Below, piece after piece: positions 1-8,500 of a stretch of DNA of 64,000 nt; positions within the stretch are counted from its first letter, which is position 1; every line of letters starts with the position of its first letter. The position numbers and the translations under genes were made by a program. Under the pieces are notes generated by a model that was not told where the DNA came from, made no database searches, and saw only the letters and a program-made list of their open reading frames with translations. The DNA lies in contig NZ_BMDA01000001.1 of the NCBI RefSeq assembly GCF_014635545.1, forward strand, positions 2,032,259-2,096,258, written 5' to 3'. The stretch is from Acinetobacter courvalinii (GTDB lineage Bacteria > Pseudomonadota > Gammaproteobacteria > Pseudomonadales > Moraxellaceae).

Positions 1-976
1 CATCACCAACGTAATACAAGCGTAATTTTTCAATGGTTTGTTCTGGAGCAATTGGATCAATCATCATTGCAAATGCATGATCAGCTTGAATACCTAACAA
101 TACGTTCGGAAAAACAGCAACATATTCAGCATGACGAAGTTGATCTTCTGGCCAGCTTGGGAATTTTGGTAAATGCGTACCCGCTGTCGCTGACAAGTTA
201 TATTTATAACTACCCTGACCAGCAAAACGATCTTCGAACATGATGTTGTAATGATCTTCAAGTTTTGAATACGTATTTAACGCTGGGTGTACCCAAGGTA
301 AGTGATAAGCTTCACAATAATTTTCAACCGTAAGTTTCCAGTTACTTTTTACTGGTAACTCAAAAGTTGAACCTATTTTGCTACTGCGAATAAGCTCTAA
401 ATCGTTTTCGCCGAGGAAAGGTTTCCAACGTTCAACCAATGGACGGATATGGTCTTCAAATGTTGGGGCATCGCCAGAGATGTTTACGAAAATCATATCC
501 ATCCAGATCGCTGAACGAAGTGCTTTTAAACCATGTTTTTCACATTTAAAGCGCTCATCTTTATGTTGATTAATACCGCCAACATGAGGAGTACCTTTTA
601 AGTTACCGTTTAGGTCATAACTCCAAGAGTGATATTGACAACGAATCACACCTTCAATAGTGCCTTCTTGTTGCACCAAAATCATACCGCGATGGCTACA
701 AACATTATGAAAAACTTGGATTTCCCCTTCGCGGTTGCGCATCATGACCAGAGGCATGCCCATGAAATTAACAGGCTTTACATAACTCTTTTTAGGTAAG
801 TCAGAAGCAAAACCTACACATACCCAAGTTTTACTTAAGATATTATCTCGTTCAAAATTAAAATATTCGTTACTGGTATATGCTAAATTAGGCATACCAT
901 TTGATTCAGTAATTGGATTTAAAACGTTGTCTACTTGCTGAACTGTAATTAGTTGCTGGCTTACTCGACTATTCAT
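1..976 (-). CDS. Rieske non-heme iron oxygenase, alpha subunit (CntA/GbcA-like), 3' end outside window
   Basis: About 325 residues are visible before the window edge; the family is usually about 370-430. Translating the minus strand from ATG at 976 gives an uninterrupted frame, with GGAG about 8 bases upstream. The Rieske [2Fe-2S] ligands are C93-x-H95 and C113-x2-H116. The mononuclear iron site shows E222, H225 and H230; glutamate replaces the usual bridging aspartate, as in carnitine (CntA) and glycine betaine (GbcA) oxygenases. Such enzymes hydroxylate quaternary amines using electrons from a separate reductase, which is not in the window. It is divergent from two BCCT carriers, so a betaine, carnitine or onium substrate is inferred. 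The exact substrate cannot be read from sequence. Confidence 0.85.
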   Translation of the reverse strand, partial: MNSRVSQQLITVQQVDNVLNPITESNGMPNLAYTSNEYFNFERDNILSKTWVCVGFASDLPKKSYVKPVNFMGMPLVMMRNREGEIQVFHNVCSHRGMILVQQEGTIEGVIRCQYHSWSYDLNGNLKGTPHVGGINQHKDERFKCEKHGLKALRSAIWMDMIFVNISGDAPTFEDHIRPLVERWKPFLGENDLELIRSSKIGSTFELPVKSNWKLTVENYCEAYHLPWVHPALNTYSKLEDHYNIMFEDRFAGQGSYKYNLSATAGTHLPKFPSWPEDQLRHAEYVAVFPNVLLGIQADHAFAMMIDPIAPEQTIEKLRLYYVGD

Positions 977-1293
977 CTGGCAATCTCCATTTATTTTGAA
1001 TAACGCAGTGCTCCCTGCGTTGGCATTAACTATTCGTTAGCACCCAGTGCTGCTTAATTGAGATTGTGTAAAATGAGAACAAAAGTGACAAACGACTTTT
1101 TAGCTAGGCAAGTATGAGTTTTTGTAATGAATTCCAGATTCATCTTTCCATAAAAAAATGCACCCATGAGAAAAACTCATTAACCCCTGAGAATAAGTGG
1201 GTTGAGTAAACTCCATCCTCCTAACTACCCTGTATGATTTGCACATAACAGCTAATAGTTTTTAGCTAAATGCAACGCAACAAAGGAGTAGTT
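977..1293. promoter_or_regulatory. Divergent control region between Rieske oxygenase and first BCCT gene
   Basis: No gene is seen here. It holds two small palindromes near the oxygenase start: AACGCAG (1002-1008) with CTGCGTT (1015-1021), and AGCAC (1039-1043) with GTGCT (1047-1051). Either could be a repressor or activator site. On the right side lie a possible -10 box TATGAT (1233-1238) and a hairpin AGCTAA/TTAGCT (1250-1267) just before the ribosome site AAAGGAG (1282-1288). The right half resembles the leader of the second BCCT gene. Confidence 0.5.
1250..1267 (+). promoter_or_regulatory. Leader hairpin before first BCCT gene
   Basis: AGCTAA (1250-1255) pairs with TTAGCT (1262-1267), about 15 bases before the Shine-Dalgarno. 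The second BCCT gene has a hairpin with the same AGCT core at the same distance. Confidence 0.4.
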
Positions 1294-2991
1294 ATGCGTA
1301 CAACAACAGGAGTCCTGAAAGGACTTAATCCCACGGTTACGATTGCCTCTAAGCTATTACTATTTATTTTCATTGCATTCTGTATTTTTAAGGAAAAACA
1401 GGCTGGTGAGTACTTTCAACTCATCTCCAATGTTTTATTGCAGAATGCAAAATGGTATCTCTTATTGCTAGCTACAAGCCTATTAGTATTTCTTCTTTAC
1501 TTATGTATGAGTCGCTTTGGGCAAATCAAATTAGGAAAGGATAACGAAAAGCCTGAATATAGTAATTTGGCTTGGATATGCATGCTTTTTTCCTGTGGCA
1601 TGGGTATTGGACTGATGTTTTGGTCAGTAGCTGAACCAATTAGTCATTACGCGAGTAACCCTTTTACGCCAGGACTTTCAGATGAATCTGCCCGTATGGC
1701 AATGCAATTGACATTTTTTCATTGGGGATTACATCCTTGGGGATTATTTTGTTTAGTTGCAGTTGCGCTTGGTTACTTTTCCTACCGTAAAGATTTACCT
1801 TTCGCAATGCGCTCAATTTTATACCCTCTGATTGGTAAAAAAATATATGGGCCAATTGGAGATATAGTCGATACGTTAACAATCGTCATTACTGCTTTTG
1901 GTATTTCACAATCTTTAAGTATGGGCATCTTGGAACTAAATACAGGCCTTAACCATACTTTTGGAATTAATATGGATGTGAAAATCCAATTAATCCTTGT
2001 TTTAGTACTTTGTGCATTAGCAACTATTTCTCTATTATCTGCCATCAGTAAAGGATTTAAATTTATTGCTGAAGGCAATATGGTCCTTTCTTACCTTTTA
2101 GTATTTATCATTATCTTCATTGGTTCAACCCATTATATTTTAAATACATTTTTTGAAGGTATTGGTGACTATCTACAAAACATTGTGGGTATGAGCCTAT
2201 GGAGCGATGCGCAAAAAGATTCTGGTTGGCAGAACTCATGGACAGCTTATTATTGGCCTTGGTGGATGACTTGGGCACCATTTGTAGGATTATTTATTGC
2301 TCGAATATCAAAAGGACGTACTATTCGGCAAGTTATCCTAGGTTCACTTGCAGCCCCAACCCTACTTACATTTCTTTGGATAGCTGCATTTGGCGGAGCA
2401 GCCCTGAAAATAGAGAAATCTACCCACCAACCAACAACTTCCTCAATTGTAACGAATACCGCTACGACTGTATCAGTTGATAAAGTTCCAGCTCATGAAC
2501 TTACTATCACCGAGGCAACCAAACAAGATCCAGCACGAGCCGTATTCGTATTCTTTGATCATCTCACACCAAGCTCCGATACTAAAATTATTCTTAGCGC
2601 ATTACTTTGCTTACTCTTAGCAATTCATGTCATTACCTTAGTAAACTCTGGAATATTAGTTCTTTGTTTCTTGGATTCTTATGGAGCAACAGATCCTTCA
2701 ATCGGAATTCGGCTGATCTGGAGTATTATCATTCCCTTAATTGGTGGAGGATTACTACTTGCTGGCGGGCTAACAGCCATAAAAACAGCTTGTATCATTG
2801 CTGGTTTCCCTATCTCAATTCTGTTAGGAATTATGTGTTTTTCATTGATGAGAAGCCTACGAGAAGACCCTAAAGTACAGGAGCGTGAAATAATTTATAT
2901 TCACGCCAACTCTCCTAACTCAGATAAGAGGTTAGTCGAAACACCTAGAAAAGAGACGAACGACTTAAACGATCAACTGATTGTTGAGTAA
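1294..2991 (+). CDS. BCCT-family betaine/carnitine/choline-type transporter, first copy
   Basis: 565 residues with about 12 membrane segments. BCCT hallmarks are the G-x-G-x2-FW-x-VAEP stretch, FHWGLHPW in the fourth helix (aromatic box side chains) and the tryptophan-rich WTAYYWPWWMTW stretch followed by the RISKGRTIRQ loop. BCCT carriers import compatible solutes such as glycine betaine, carnitine, choline or DMSP with sodium or protons at the inner membrane. A polar Thr/Ser-rich loop of about 40 residues sits before the last third. An upstream in-frame ATG (1270) would add 8 residues, but AAAGGAG lies 5 bases before ATG 1294, which I prefer. It is followed by a second, related BCCT gene and a DddP-like gene. 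Substrate is inferred, not shown. Confidence 0.93.
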   Translation: MRTTTGVLKGLNPTVTIASKLLLFIFIAFCIFKEKQAGEYFQLISNVLLQNAKWYLLLLATSLLVFLLYLCMSRFGQIKLGKDNEKPEYSNLAWICMLFSCGMGIGLMFWSVAEPISHYASNPFTPGLSDESARMAMQLTFFHWGLHPWGLFCLVAVALGYFSYRKDLPFAMRSILYPLIGKKIYGPIGDIVDTLTIVITAFGISQSLSMGILELNTGLNHTFGINMDVKIQLILVLVLCALATISLLSAISKGFKFIAEGNMVLSYLLVFIIIFIGSTHYILNTFFEGIGDYLQNIVGMSLWSDAQKDSGWQNSWTAYYWPWWMTWAPFVGLFIARISKGRTIRQVILGSLAAPTLLTFLWIAAFGGAALKIEKSTHQPTTSSIVTNTATTVSVDKVPAHELTITEATKQDPARAVFVFFDHLTPSSDTKIILSALLCLLLAIHVITLVNSGILVLCFLDSYGATDPSIGIRLIWSIIIPLIGGGLLLAGGLTAIKTACIIAGFPISILLGIMCFSLMRSLREDPKVQEREIIYIHANSPNSDKRLVETPRKETNDLNDQLIVE

Positions 2992-3006
2992 TTAATTATG
3001 AGCTTC

Positions 3007-3040
3007 AATTGGCTAGAAGTTTTCACTTCTAGCCAATTTT
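3007..3040 (+). terminator. Hairpin after first BCCT gene
   Basis: Perfect 14-bp stem (3007-3020 with 3025-3038), 4-base loop, followed by TTTT. Likely terminator or attenuator between the two transporter genes. Confidence 0.75.
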
Positions 3041-3161
3041 AAAATGTGAATCTTTTCACATTATTTTTATATAGAGACCTATGATAAAAACTCACTCAAG
3101 AGTGAAAATAAATCGGTTGAGCAAAATTAGCACTCCTCATTACTCTGTATTATCCGTATAA

Positions 3162-3186
3162 AAACAGCTAATGATTCTAGCTGTTT
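3162..3186 (+). promoter_or_regulatory. Leader hairpin before second BCCT gene
   Basis: AAACAGCT (3162-3169) pairs with AGCTGTTT (3179-3186), ending 11 bases before the AAGGAGG ribosome site (3198-3204). The surrounding leader (about 3085-3211) is recognisably similar to 1165-1296, including a possible -10 box TATTAT (3148-3153) and the words gttgag, acagctaat and tgcaacgca in the same order. Confidence 0.45.
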
Positions 3187-3208
3187 GCAACGCATCCAAG
3201 GAGGAGTT

Positions 3209-4885
3209 ATGCGTACAACAAGGGTTGCTGAATCCAATTCTGCGGTTTCAATTATTTCAAAAATATTAGTAGTCGCATTTGTACTTTTTTGTGCCATTTA
3301 TGCAAACGAAGCAGCGAAAATATTTGCTGATTTATCAAGCGCCTTGCTGCGCAATATGAAATGGTTCATTTTACTATCTGTTACAGCGATCTGCTTTTTC
3401 TTAATTTATGTTATGTGCAGTCGTTATGGCTTAATAAAACTGGGAAAAGATACAGATAAACCTGAATACAGTTATTTTGCATGGATTTCGATGTTATTTT
3501 CATGTGCCATGGGAGTCGGTTTAGTATTTTGGGGCGTTGCTGAACCAATGAACCATTATGCGAGTAATCCATTTACAAAAGGCTTAACAGATGAAGCAGC
3601 GAGTATGGCAATGCAAATTACCTACTTTCACTGGGGATTACATGCATGGTCTGTATACTGTATTGCAGCGTTAGCTATCGGTTATTTTTCTTACCGTAAA
3701 GGTCTACCTTTCTCTTTACGTTCAATTTTACATCCGCTTATTGGCGATCGTATTTATGGTCCTATCGGACATTTTATTGATATTGTCGTAATTGTTGTCA
3801 CAACTTTTGGTATCTCTCAAACTCTCGCTTTAGGTGTTTTACAAATAAATGCCGGATTACATAAAGTTTTTGGCCTAGAAACCAACACAACCGTTCAATT
3901 TATTCTCATGATTACCTTATCCAGTATCGCCACTTTCTCTGTAGTGCGCGGTATTGGTACAGGAATGCGCCGTATTTCTGAACTTAATATTATCCTATCA
4001 ATTATTTTGATTGTAATCCTTATGTTCATTGGACCTGCGAGATACATTACCAATTCTTACTTAGAAGGTATTGGTAACTATACGTCTAATTTTGTAGGCA
4101 TGAGTTTGTGGAGCGATACTCAAAAGGACTCTGAGTGGCAAAACTGGTGGACAGCTTTCTATTGGTTATGGTGGTCGACTTGGGCTCCGTTTGTAGGTAT
4201 GTTCATTGCTAAAATTTCAAAAGGTCGTACCATTCGTCAACTCATTTCAGGTGTGCTTGTTGTTCCAACTTTGGTTACATTTTTCTGGTTCGCAGTGTTC
4301 GGCGGTTCAGCTCTAAAAATTGAACAAGACTCTAGACATACATTTGAAAAACAGCAATCAGCTTTGGTAGAAAATACCCAATCAACTACTGCTACAACAC
4401 ATCCTACAATTACTTCTCAAACTGACAATAAAGCAGAACCACACGAAGAGTTTACTGGTGGTCCTATAGTAAAAGCGACACAAAAAGACAGTACCCTCGC
4501 CGTTTTTGCTTTGTTTGATGCTGTTGGAGGAGGAGGTATTTTTGGACAAATTCTTAGTATTGCAACCTGTCTCCTACTCATTACTTATCTTGTAACTTCA
4601 CAAGATGGCGGAACACATGTTCTATGTTTCCTTGATACCTTATCTGAAAAAGATACCCCTATCCGTACTCGTCTTTTGTGGTGTGTGTTTGTTACTGCAA
4701 TCAGTCTAGGTTTGCTTTATGTAGGAGGTCTAAAAGCGATTCAAGCCGCTGTCACACTGTTTGGCTTCCCTATTATTGTGTTGCTCACAATTATGGCTGT
4801 AGCACTTATGAAAGCTTTCAGGCAAGAAGATATAGCAAATATTAACGTTGTACCTAAACATCCGAAGATTGAGCCTGAAGCATAA
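3209..4885 (+). CDS. BCCT-family transporter, second copy
   Basis: 558 residues, clearly paralogous to the preceding gene along its length. Shared hallmarks are the FW-x-VAEP motif, FHWGLHAW in helix 4 and WTAFYWLWWSTW followed by KISKGRTIRQ. The polar loop before the final helices is longer than in the first copy (about 60 residues, rich in Thr, Gln and Ser). The longer frame starts at a TTG (3185); AAGGAGG ends 4 bases before ATG 3209, so ATG 3209 is chosen. Tandem copies with similar leaders suggest local duplication followed by divergence, perhaps towards different onium substrates or affinities. The next gene on the same strand is the DddP homologue. Confidence 0.93.
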   Translation: MRTTRVAESNSAVSIISKILVVAFVLFCAIYANEAAKIFADLSSALLRNMKWFILLSVTAICFFLIYVMCSRYGLIKLGKDTDKPEYSYFAWISMLFSCAMGVGLVFWGVAEPMNHYASNPFTKGLTDEAASMAMQITYFHWGLHAWSVYCIAALAIGYFSYRKGLPFSLRSILHPLIGDRIYGPIGHFIDIVVIVVTTFGISQTLALGVLQINAGLHKVFGLETNTTVQFILMITLSSIATFSVVRGIGTGMRRISELNIILSIILIVILMFIGPARYITNSYLEGIGNYTSNFVGMSLWSDTQKDSEWQNWWTAFYWLWWSTWAPFVGMFIAKISKGRTIRQLISGVLVVPTLVTFFWFAVFGGSALKIEQDSRHTFEKQQSALVENTQSTTATTHPTITSQTDNKAEPHEEFTGGPIVKATQKDSTLAVFALFDAVGGGGIFGQILSIATCLLLITYLVTSQDGGTHVLCFLDTLSEKDTPIRTRLLWCVFVTAISLGLLYVGGLKAIQAAVTLFGFPIIVLLTIMAVALMKAFRQEDIANINVVPKHPKIEPEA

Positions 4886-4903
4886 TCTAGACTTCTATCT
4901 CAC

Positions 4904-4944
4904 AGTTTAGAAGAAAGTTATAATCTAAAACGCTCTTCTAAACT
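4904..4944 (+). terminator. Hairpin after second BCCT gene
   Basis: AGTTTAGAAGA (4904-4914) pairs perfectly with TCTTCTAAACT (4934-4944). The loop is long (19 bases) and there is no strong T run, so termination is uncertain. Confidence 0.4.
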
Positions 4945-5029
4945 TATATTTTCAATTTAAAACAAACAGTTAAACCATAAAATTTCTAACAAAGAATGTT
5001 GGGAAGATAAATCTCATCAAGGAAGCAAT

Positions 5030-6328
5030 ATGAAAAATATGAGACCTCATCAAAATCGTATAGGTAATCGTCATCCTGAACATTTAAATATGCATCAGAT
5101 TGGCCCAGGTGATTTAGCAACTTCTGAATGGCAACAAGCAGGTCTGACTCTTCCAAACCTTGACCGTATGCACCAATATCGCCTAGATAGAATTTGTGCC
5201 TTACTCAAACAAAAAGGGTTAGCAGGTATTTTACTCTATGACCCTATTAATATCCGTTACGCAACAGGCACGACAAATATGCAAGTTTGGTTGCTGCATA
5301 ATGCTGGAAGATATACCTATGTTTCTGCTGAGGGCAAGGTCGTGCTGTGGGAGTTCGATCACTGTGACTTTTTAGCTGACCATTCTAAGGTTGTAACACA
5401 AATACGCCCATGTATTTCATGGTTCTATTTCTGTGCTGGTACTCGAATTGATGAACAAGCAAAAAAGTGGGCGAATGAAATCTACGATGTTGTGTTAGAA
5501 CTTGGAAAAGGTAATAAAAAAATTGCTATAGATAAATGTAATGATGAAGGGATAAAAGAACTAGAACACCTAGGCTTAAACATTGAAAATGGTGAAGTGA
5601 TTATGGAGCTTGCTCGAGCCATTAAAGGTGCAGATGAAGTCAATGCAATGAGATGTGCAGTCCATGCGACAGATGCTGCAATAAAAATCATGCATACTCA
5701 TTTAGAACCTGGCATTTCAGAGCAACGTTTATGGTCATATTTACACGCTGAAAATATAGCCCGCGGGGGTGAGTGGATTGAGACTCGTTTACTTTCCTCT
5801 GGCCCACGTTGCAATCCATGGTATCAAGAATGTAGTGGTCGTATTATCGAAAATGGCGATCTGGTTGGCTTTGATACGGATATGATTGGTGCTTATGGCA
5901 TTTGTGTAGACACTTCACGTACTTGGTTATGCGGAGACAAAGCCCCTACTGCCGAACAAAAAAATATTTATCAAATGGCATATGACCAAATTCAATTTAA
6001 TACTGAACTATTGAAAGTTGGCACAACCTATAAAGAACTCACCCATAACGCTCTACAATACGATCCAAATGAGTATAACCATTATTCATTCCTATATCAC
6101 GGCGTTGGTTTATGTGATGAAGCACCTGGCATTTATTTTAAAGAAGCTTGGGAAAGCTATGGCTATGATGGCGTATTAGAGTCTGGCATGGTGATATGTG
6201 TTGAAAGTTATGTAGGTCATAAAGCTGGTGGGCCAGGCGTTAAATTAGAAAACCAAGTCCTAATTACTGAAAATGGTCCTGAAGTCTTAACACTTTATCC
6301 TTTCGAATCAAAATTACTATCAACTTAA
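5030..6328 (+). CDS. dddP: DddP-type DMSP lyase (M24 metallopeptidase fold)
   Basis: 432 residues in the M24 pita-bread fold. DddP cleaves dimethylsulfoniopropionate to dimethyl sulfide and acrylate. From memory of the Ruegeria lacuscaerulensis enzyme, the metal ligands are D295, D297, D307, H371, E406 and E421, with D377 as catalytic base. Here D282, D284, D294, H357, E392 and E407 keep the same spacing except for one residue, and D363 sits in HGVGLCDE exactly where D377 lies. M24 peptidases usually lack that Asp. Signature stretches NIRYATGTTNMQ, GGEWIETRLL and FDTDMIGAYGIC also fit DddP. AGGAAG lies just upstream of ATG. Two BCCT carriers directly upstream fit DMSP uptake. Activity on other substrates cannot be excluded. 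Confidence 0.85.
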   Translation: MKNMRPHQNRIGNRHPEHLNMHQIGPGDLATSEWQQAGLTLPNLDRMHQYRLDRICALLKQKGLAGILLYDPINIRYATGTTNMQVWLLHNAGRYTYVSAEGKVVLWEFDHCDFLADHSKVVTQIRPCISWFYFCAGTRIDEQAKKWANEIYDVVLELGKGNKKIAIDKCNDEGIKELEHLGLNIENGEVIMELARAIKGADEVNAMRCAVHATDAAIKIMHTHLEPGISEQRLWSYLHAENIARGGEWIETRLLSSGPRCNPWYQECSGRIIENGDLVGFDTDMIGAYGICVDTSRTWLCGDKAPTAEQKNIYQMAYDQIQFNTELLKVGTTYKELTHNALQYDPNEYNHYSFLYHGVGLCDEAPGIYFKEAWESYGYDGVLESGMVICVESYVGHKAGGPGVKLENQVLITENGPEVLTLYPFESKLLST

Positions 6329-6347
6329 GATCTTAAAAATTTTAAAT

Positions 6348-6369
6348 ATAGAGGTGATTACGCCTCTAT
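6348..6369 (+). terminator. Hairpin between dddP and the flavin reductase gene
   Basis: ATAGAGG (6348-6354) pairs with CCTCTAT (6363-6369). It lacks a T run, so it may be an RNA-processing or attenuation hairpin rather than a full terminator. Confidence 0.35.
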
Positions 6370-6405
6370 TCTCTCTCGTTATACCCTTAAATATGGAAAA
6401 TATGT

Positions 6406-7524
6406 ATGTCACTTTTATTCCAACCAATCCAATTTGGTCGTCTAAAACTGGATAATAGAATTATTATTGCACCAATGTGCCAATATTCTTCTAAAAATGG
6501 TGAATTAAGCTTTTGGCACGAACAACAATGGGCAAGCTACGCTTTATCTGGTGCTGGCCTTTGTATTGTTGAAGCTACAGCCATAAGACCAGAAGGACGA
6601 ATCAGTTATGCTGATTTAGGAATTTGGAATGACAAACATTGCGAACAAATAAAAACTCTTCTAACAAAGATTAAAACTATTTCACCTACGCCGTTTGCAA
6701 TTCAACTCGCACATGCGGGCCGCAAAGCTTCCTGCGATACGCCTTGGGGAGCCAAGAAAGGACAATATCAACCTGATGAATCTAAAGGTTGGCAAACACT
6801 TGGTCCAAGTGAAATACCCTTCCAAAATTCAGATAATCTGCCTATTGCGCTATCTATAAGTGAAATTAAAGAATTAATTGACGATTTTGCAGTTGCTGCA
6901 CAACGTTCAGTAGAAGCTGGTTTTGAGCTCATTGAGCTTCATGTAGCTCATGGTTATTTATTGCACCAATTCCTATCTCCACTTTCCAATAACCGTAATG
7001 ATGAATATGGTGGAAGTTTTGAAAATAGGATGAAGCTTACTTTAGAAGTGTTTGAAGCCGTAAAAAAAGTAATTCCAGATAATTTCCCAATAGGAGTAAG
7101 AATTTCTGCTACAGATTGGGTGCAAGGAGGTTGGGATCTTGAATCGAGTATTAAATTATCGAAAGCTCTAGAAAAATTGGGAGTAGCTTATATACACGTA
7201 AGCACAGGTGGTTTACATATTGAGCAGAAAATTGAAGTATTTCCTGAATACCAAATTCCATTTGCTCAAGAAATCAAAAAGTCAATTAATATTCCAGTGA
7301 TTGCTGTTGGATTGATTACTGAACCTCAACAAGCTGAAAGAATTCTACAAGCTCAGCAAGCCGATGCTATAGGTATAGCTCGCGGTATTCTTTATGATCC
7401 AAGATGGCCTTGGCATGCAGCTGCCGAGTTAAATGAAACTATCGCAATCGCTCCACAATACTTTCGCTTTCAACCTCGTGGCTCGAATCATCTTTTTAAA
7501 ACTTATCCAACTAAAATAGACTAA
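6406..7524 (+). CDS. Old yellow enzyme family NAD(P)H:flavin oxidoreductase (YqjM/XenA-like)
   Basis: 372 residues, full-length FMN-binding TIM barrel. Early PMCQYS and IQLAHAGRKAS are typical of the YqjM/XenA branch, as are the HVAHGYLLHQF active-site stretch and SNNRNDEYGGSFENR. GIARGILYDPRW near the C-terminus contributes to phosphate binding of FMN. These enzymes reduce activated C=C bonds of enals, enones and some xenobiotics with NADPH. It lies 77 bases after dddP on the same strand and may be co-transcribed; a role in handling acrylate-derived or other unsaturated products is only a guess. The ribosome site is weak (ATGGAAAA). Confidence 0.9.
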   Translation: MSLLFQPIQFGRLKLDNRIIIAPMCQYSSKNGELSFWHEQQWASYALSGAGLCIVEATAIRPEGRISYADLGIWNDKHCEQIKTLLTKIKTISPTPFAIQLAHAGRKASCDTPWGAKKGQYQPDESKGWQTLGPSEIPFQNSDNLPIALSISEIKELIDDFAVAAQRSVEAGFELIELHVAHGYLLHQFLSPLSNNRNDEYGGSFENRMKLTLEVFEAVKKVIPDNFPIGVRISATDWVQGGWDLESSIKLSKALEKLGVAYIHVSTGGLHIEQKIEVFPEYQIPFAQEIKKSINIPVIAVGLITEPQQAERILQAQQADAIGIARGILYDPRWPWHAAAELNETIAIAPQYFRFQPRGSNHLFKTYPTKID

Positions 7525-7527
7525 ATT

Positions 7528-7560
7528 TTTAGAGAATGGCTATTTAATCCATTCTCTAAA
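7528..7560. terminator. Bidirectional terminator between flavin reductase gene and LysR gene
   Basis: TTTAGAGAATGG (7528-7539) pairs perfectly with CCATTCTCTAAA (7549-7560) around a 9-base loop, with T/A runs outside, between two convergent genes. Confidence 0.8.
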
Positions 7561-7576
7561 CTTAATAAATCTCTAA

Positions 7577-8500
7577 CTAATTCAACCCTTTCTGCCCTAC
7601 TTGGCCAGGTAACTGTTCCAAGAGCCAATTACGAAACTGTTTTACACTTGAAGGAATCACACCTCTGTCTGTCGGCTCTAACATACAAAAATTTGCCTGA
7701 GTGCGAAGTACAGTTTCTACAGGGCGAACTAAAGCTCCGCTCTTCAAGTAATCGTCCACTAAAGATCCCCACGCTAGAGCTATCCCTTGACCATTTATAG
7801 CGGCTTGAATTAATAAAGGATAATTATTTATATTCACTCTATTTTTGGGTTTAAACATTGGATAACCTACTAAAGCAAACCATTCTGCCCAGTTAATCCA
7901 ATCTTTTTGTGATTCATCCAAAGAAAGTAGGCTTTTGCCAAAAATCTTGTCAGGCGTAATCTCTCCTTGAAATTGTGCCAAGTAATGCGGACTACACACA
8001 GGAAATACTTCTTCAGGAAATAATGGAGTTACCTTCATATTTGCGGGAGGTGCCTTGCTATAAAATAATGCTAAATCACAATCCATTTTATGCAAATCAA
8101 GAATATTTTCAGTGGTTAAAATTCTTAAATCAACCCCCTCATTCTGCTGAAAAGTAGCTACTTTAGGTAAAAGCCAGAGTGCAGCCATGGCATTGGTTGT
8201 GACGACCGTAACCTGATGTTCACCTTGCCATTTTTTTATCTCAGCTGTAGCTTGAGAGACTTCCAGCAACGCACTATAAATCGTCTGATAATACTGTAGA
8301 CCCGTAGGTGTGAGTGCAATATTACGATTTGCACGAATAAATAACTCTTTACCTAAATATTCTTCAAGGTGTCTGATTTGGCGACTAATTGCTCCTTGAG
8401 TAACATTTAATTCATCTGCAGCTTTTGTAAAACTGAGGTGGCGTGCAGCTGCCTCAAATACAATTAAGCTGTTCATTGGTGGTAATGGCCTAATCTTCAT
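7577..8500 (-). CDS. LysR-family transcriptional regulator (GcvA-like)
   Basis: About 307 residues. The N-terminal winged helix (residues ~5-65) has FEAAARHLSFTKAADELNVTQ followed by AISRQIRHLEEYLG, typical of GcvA-type LysR proteins; the rest is the periplasmic-binding-like effector domain. The longer frame begins with GTG at 8506, but AGGAG (8507-8511) abuts that codon and sits 6 bases before ATG 8500, so ATG 8500 is preferred. It is convergent with the dddP-reductase genes, separated only by a shared terminator, and is the obvious candidate to control the onium-compound locus. No target site was identified. Confidence 0.88.
   Translation of the reverse strand: MKIRPLPPMNSLIVFEAAARHLSFTKAADELNVTQGAISRQIRHLEEYLGKELFIRANRNIALTPTGLQYYQTIYSALLEVSQATAEIKKWQGEHQVTVVTTNAMAALWLLPKVATFQQNEGVDLRILTTENILDLHKMDCDLALFYSKAPPANMKVTPLFPEEVFPVCSPHYLAQFQGEITPDKIFGKSLLSLDESQKDWINWAEWFALVGYPMFKPKNRVNINNYPLLIQAAINGQGIALAWGSLVDDYLKSGALVRPVETVLRTQANFCMLEPTDRGVIPSSVKQFRNWLLEQLPGQVGQKGLN

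Noticed and set aside
52-569. Short plus-strand frames at the left edge
   Set aside because: They lie opposite the uninterrupted minus-strand Rieske oxygenase frame.
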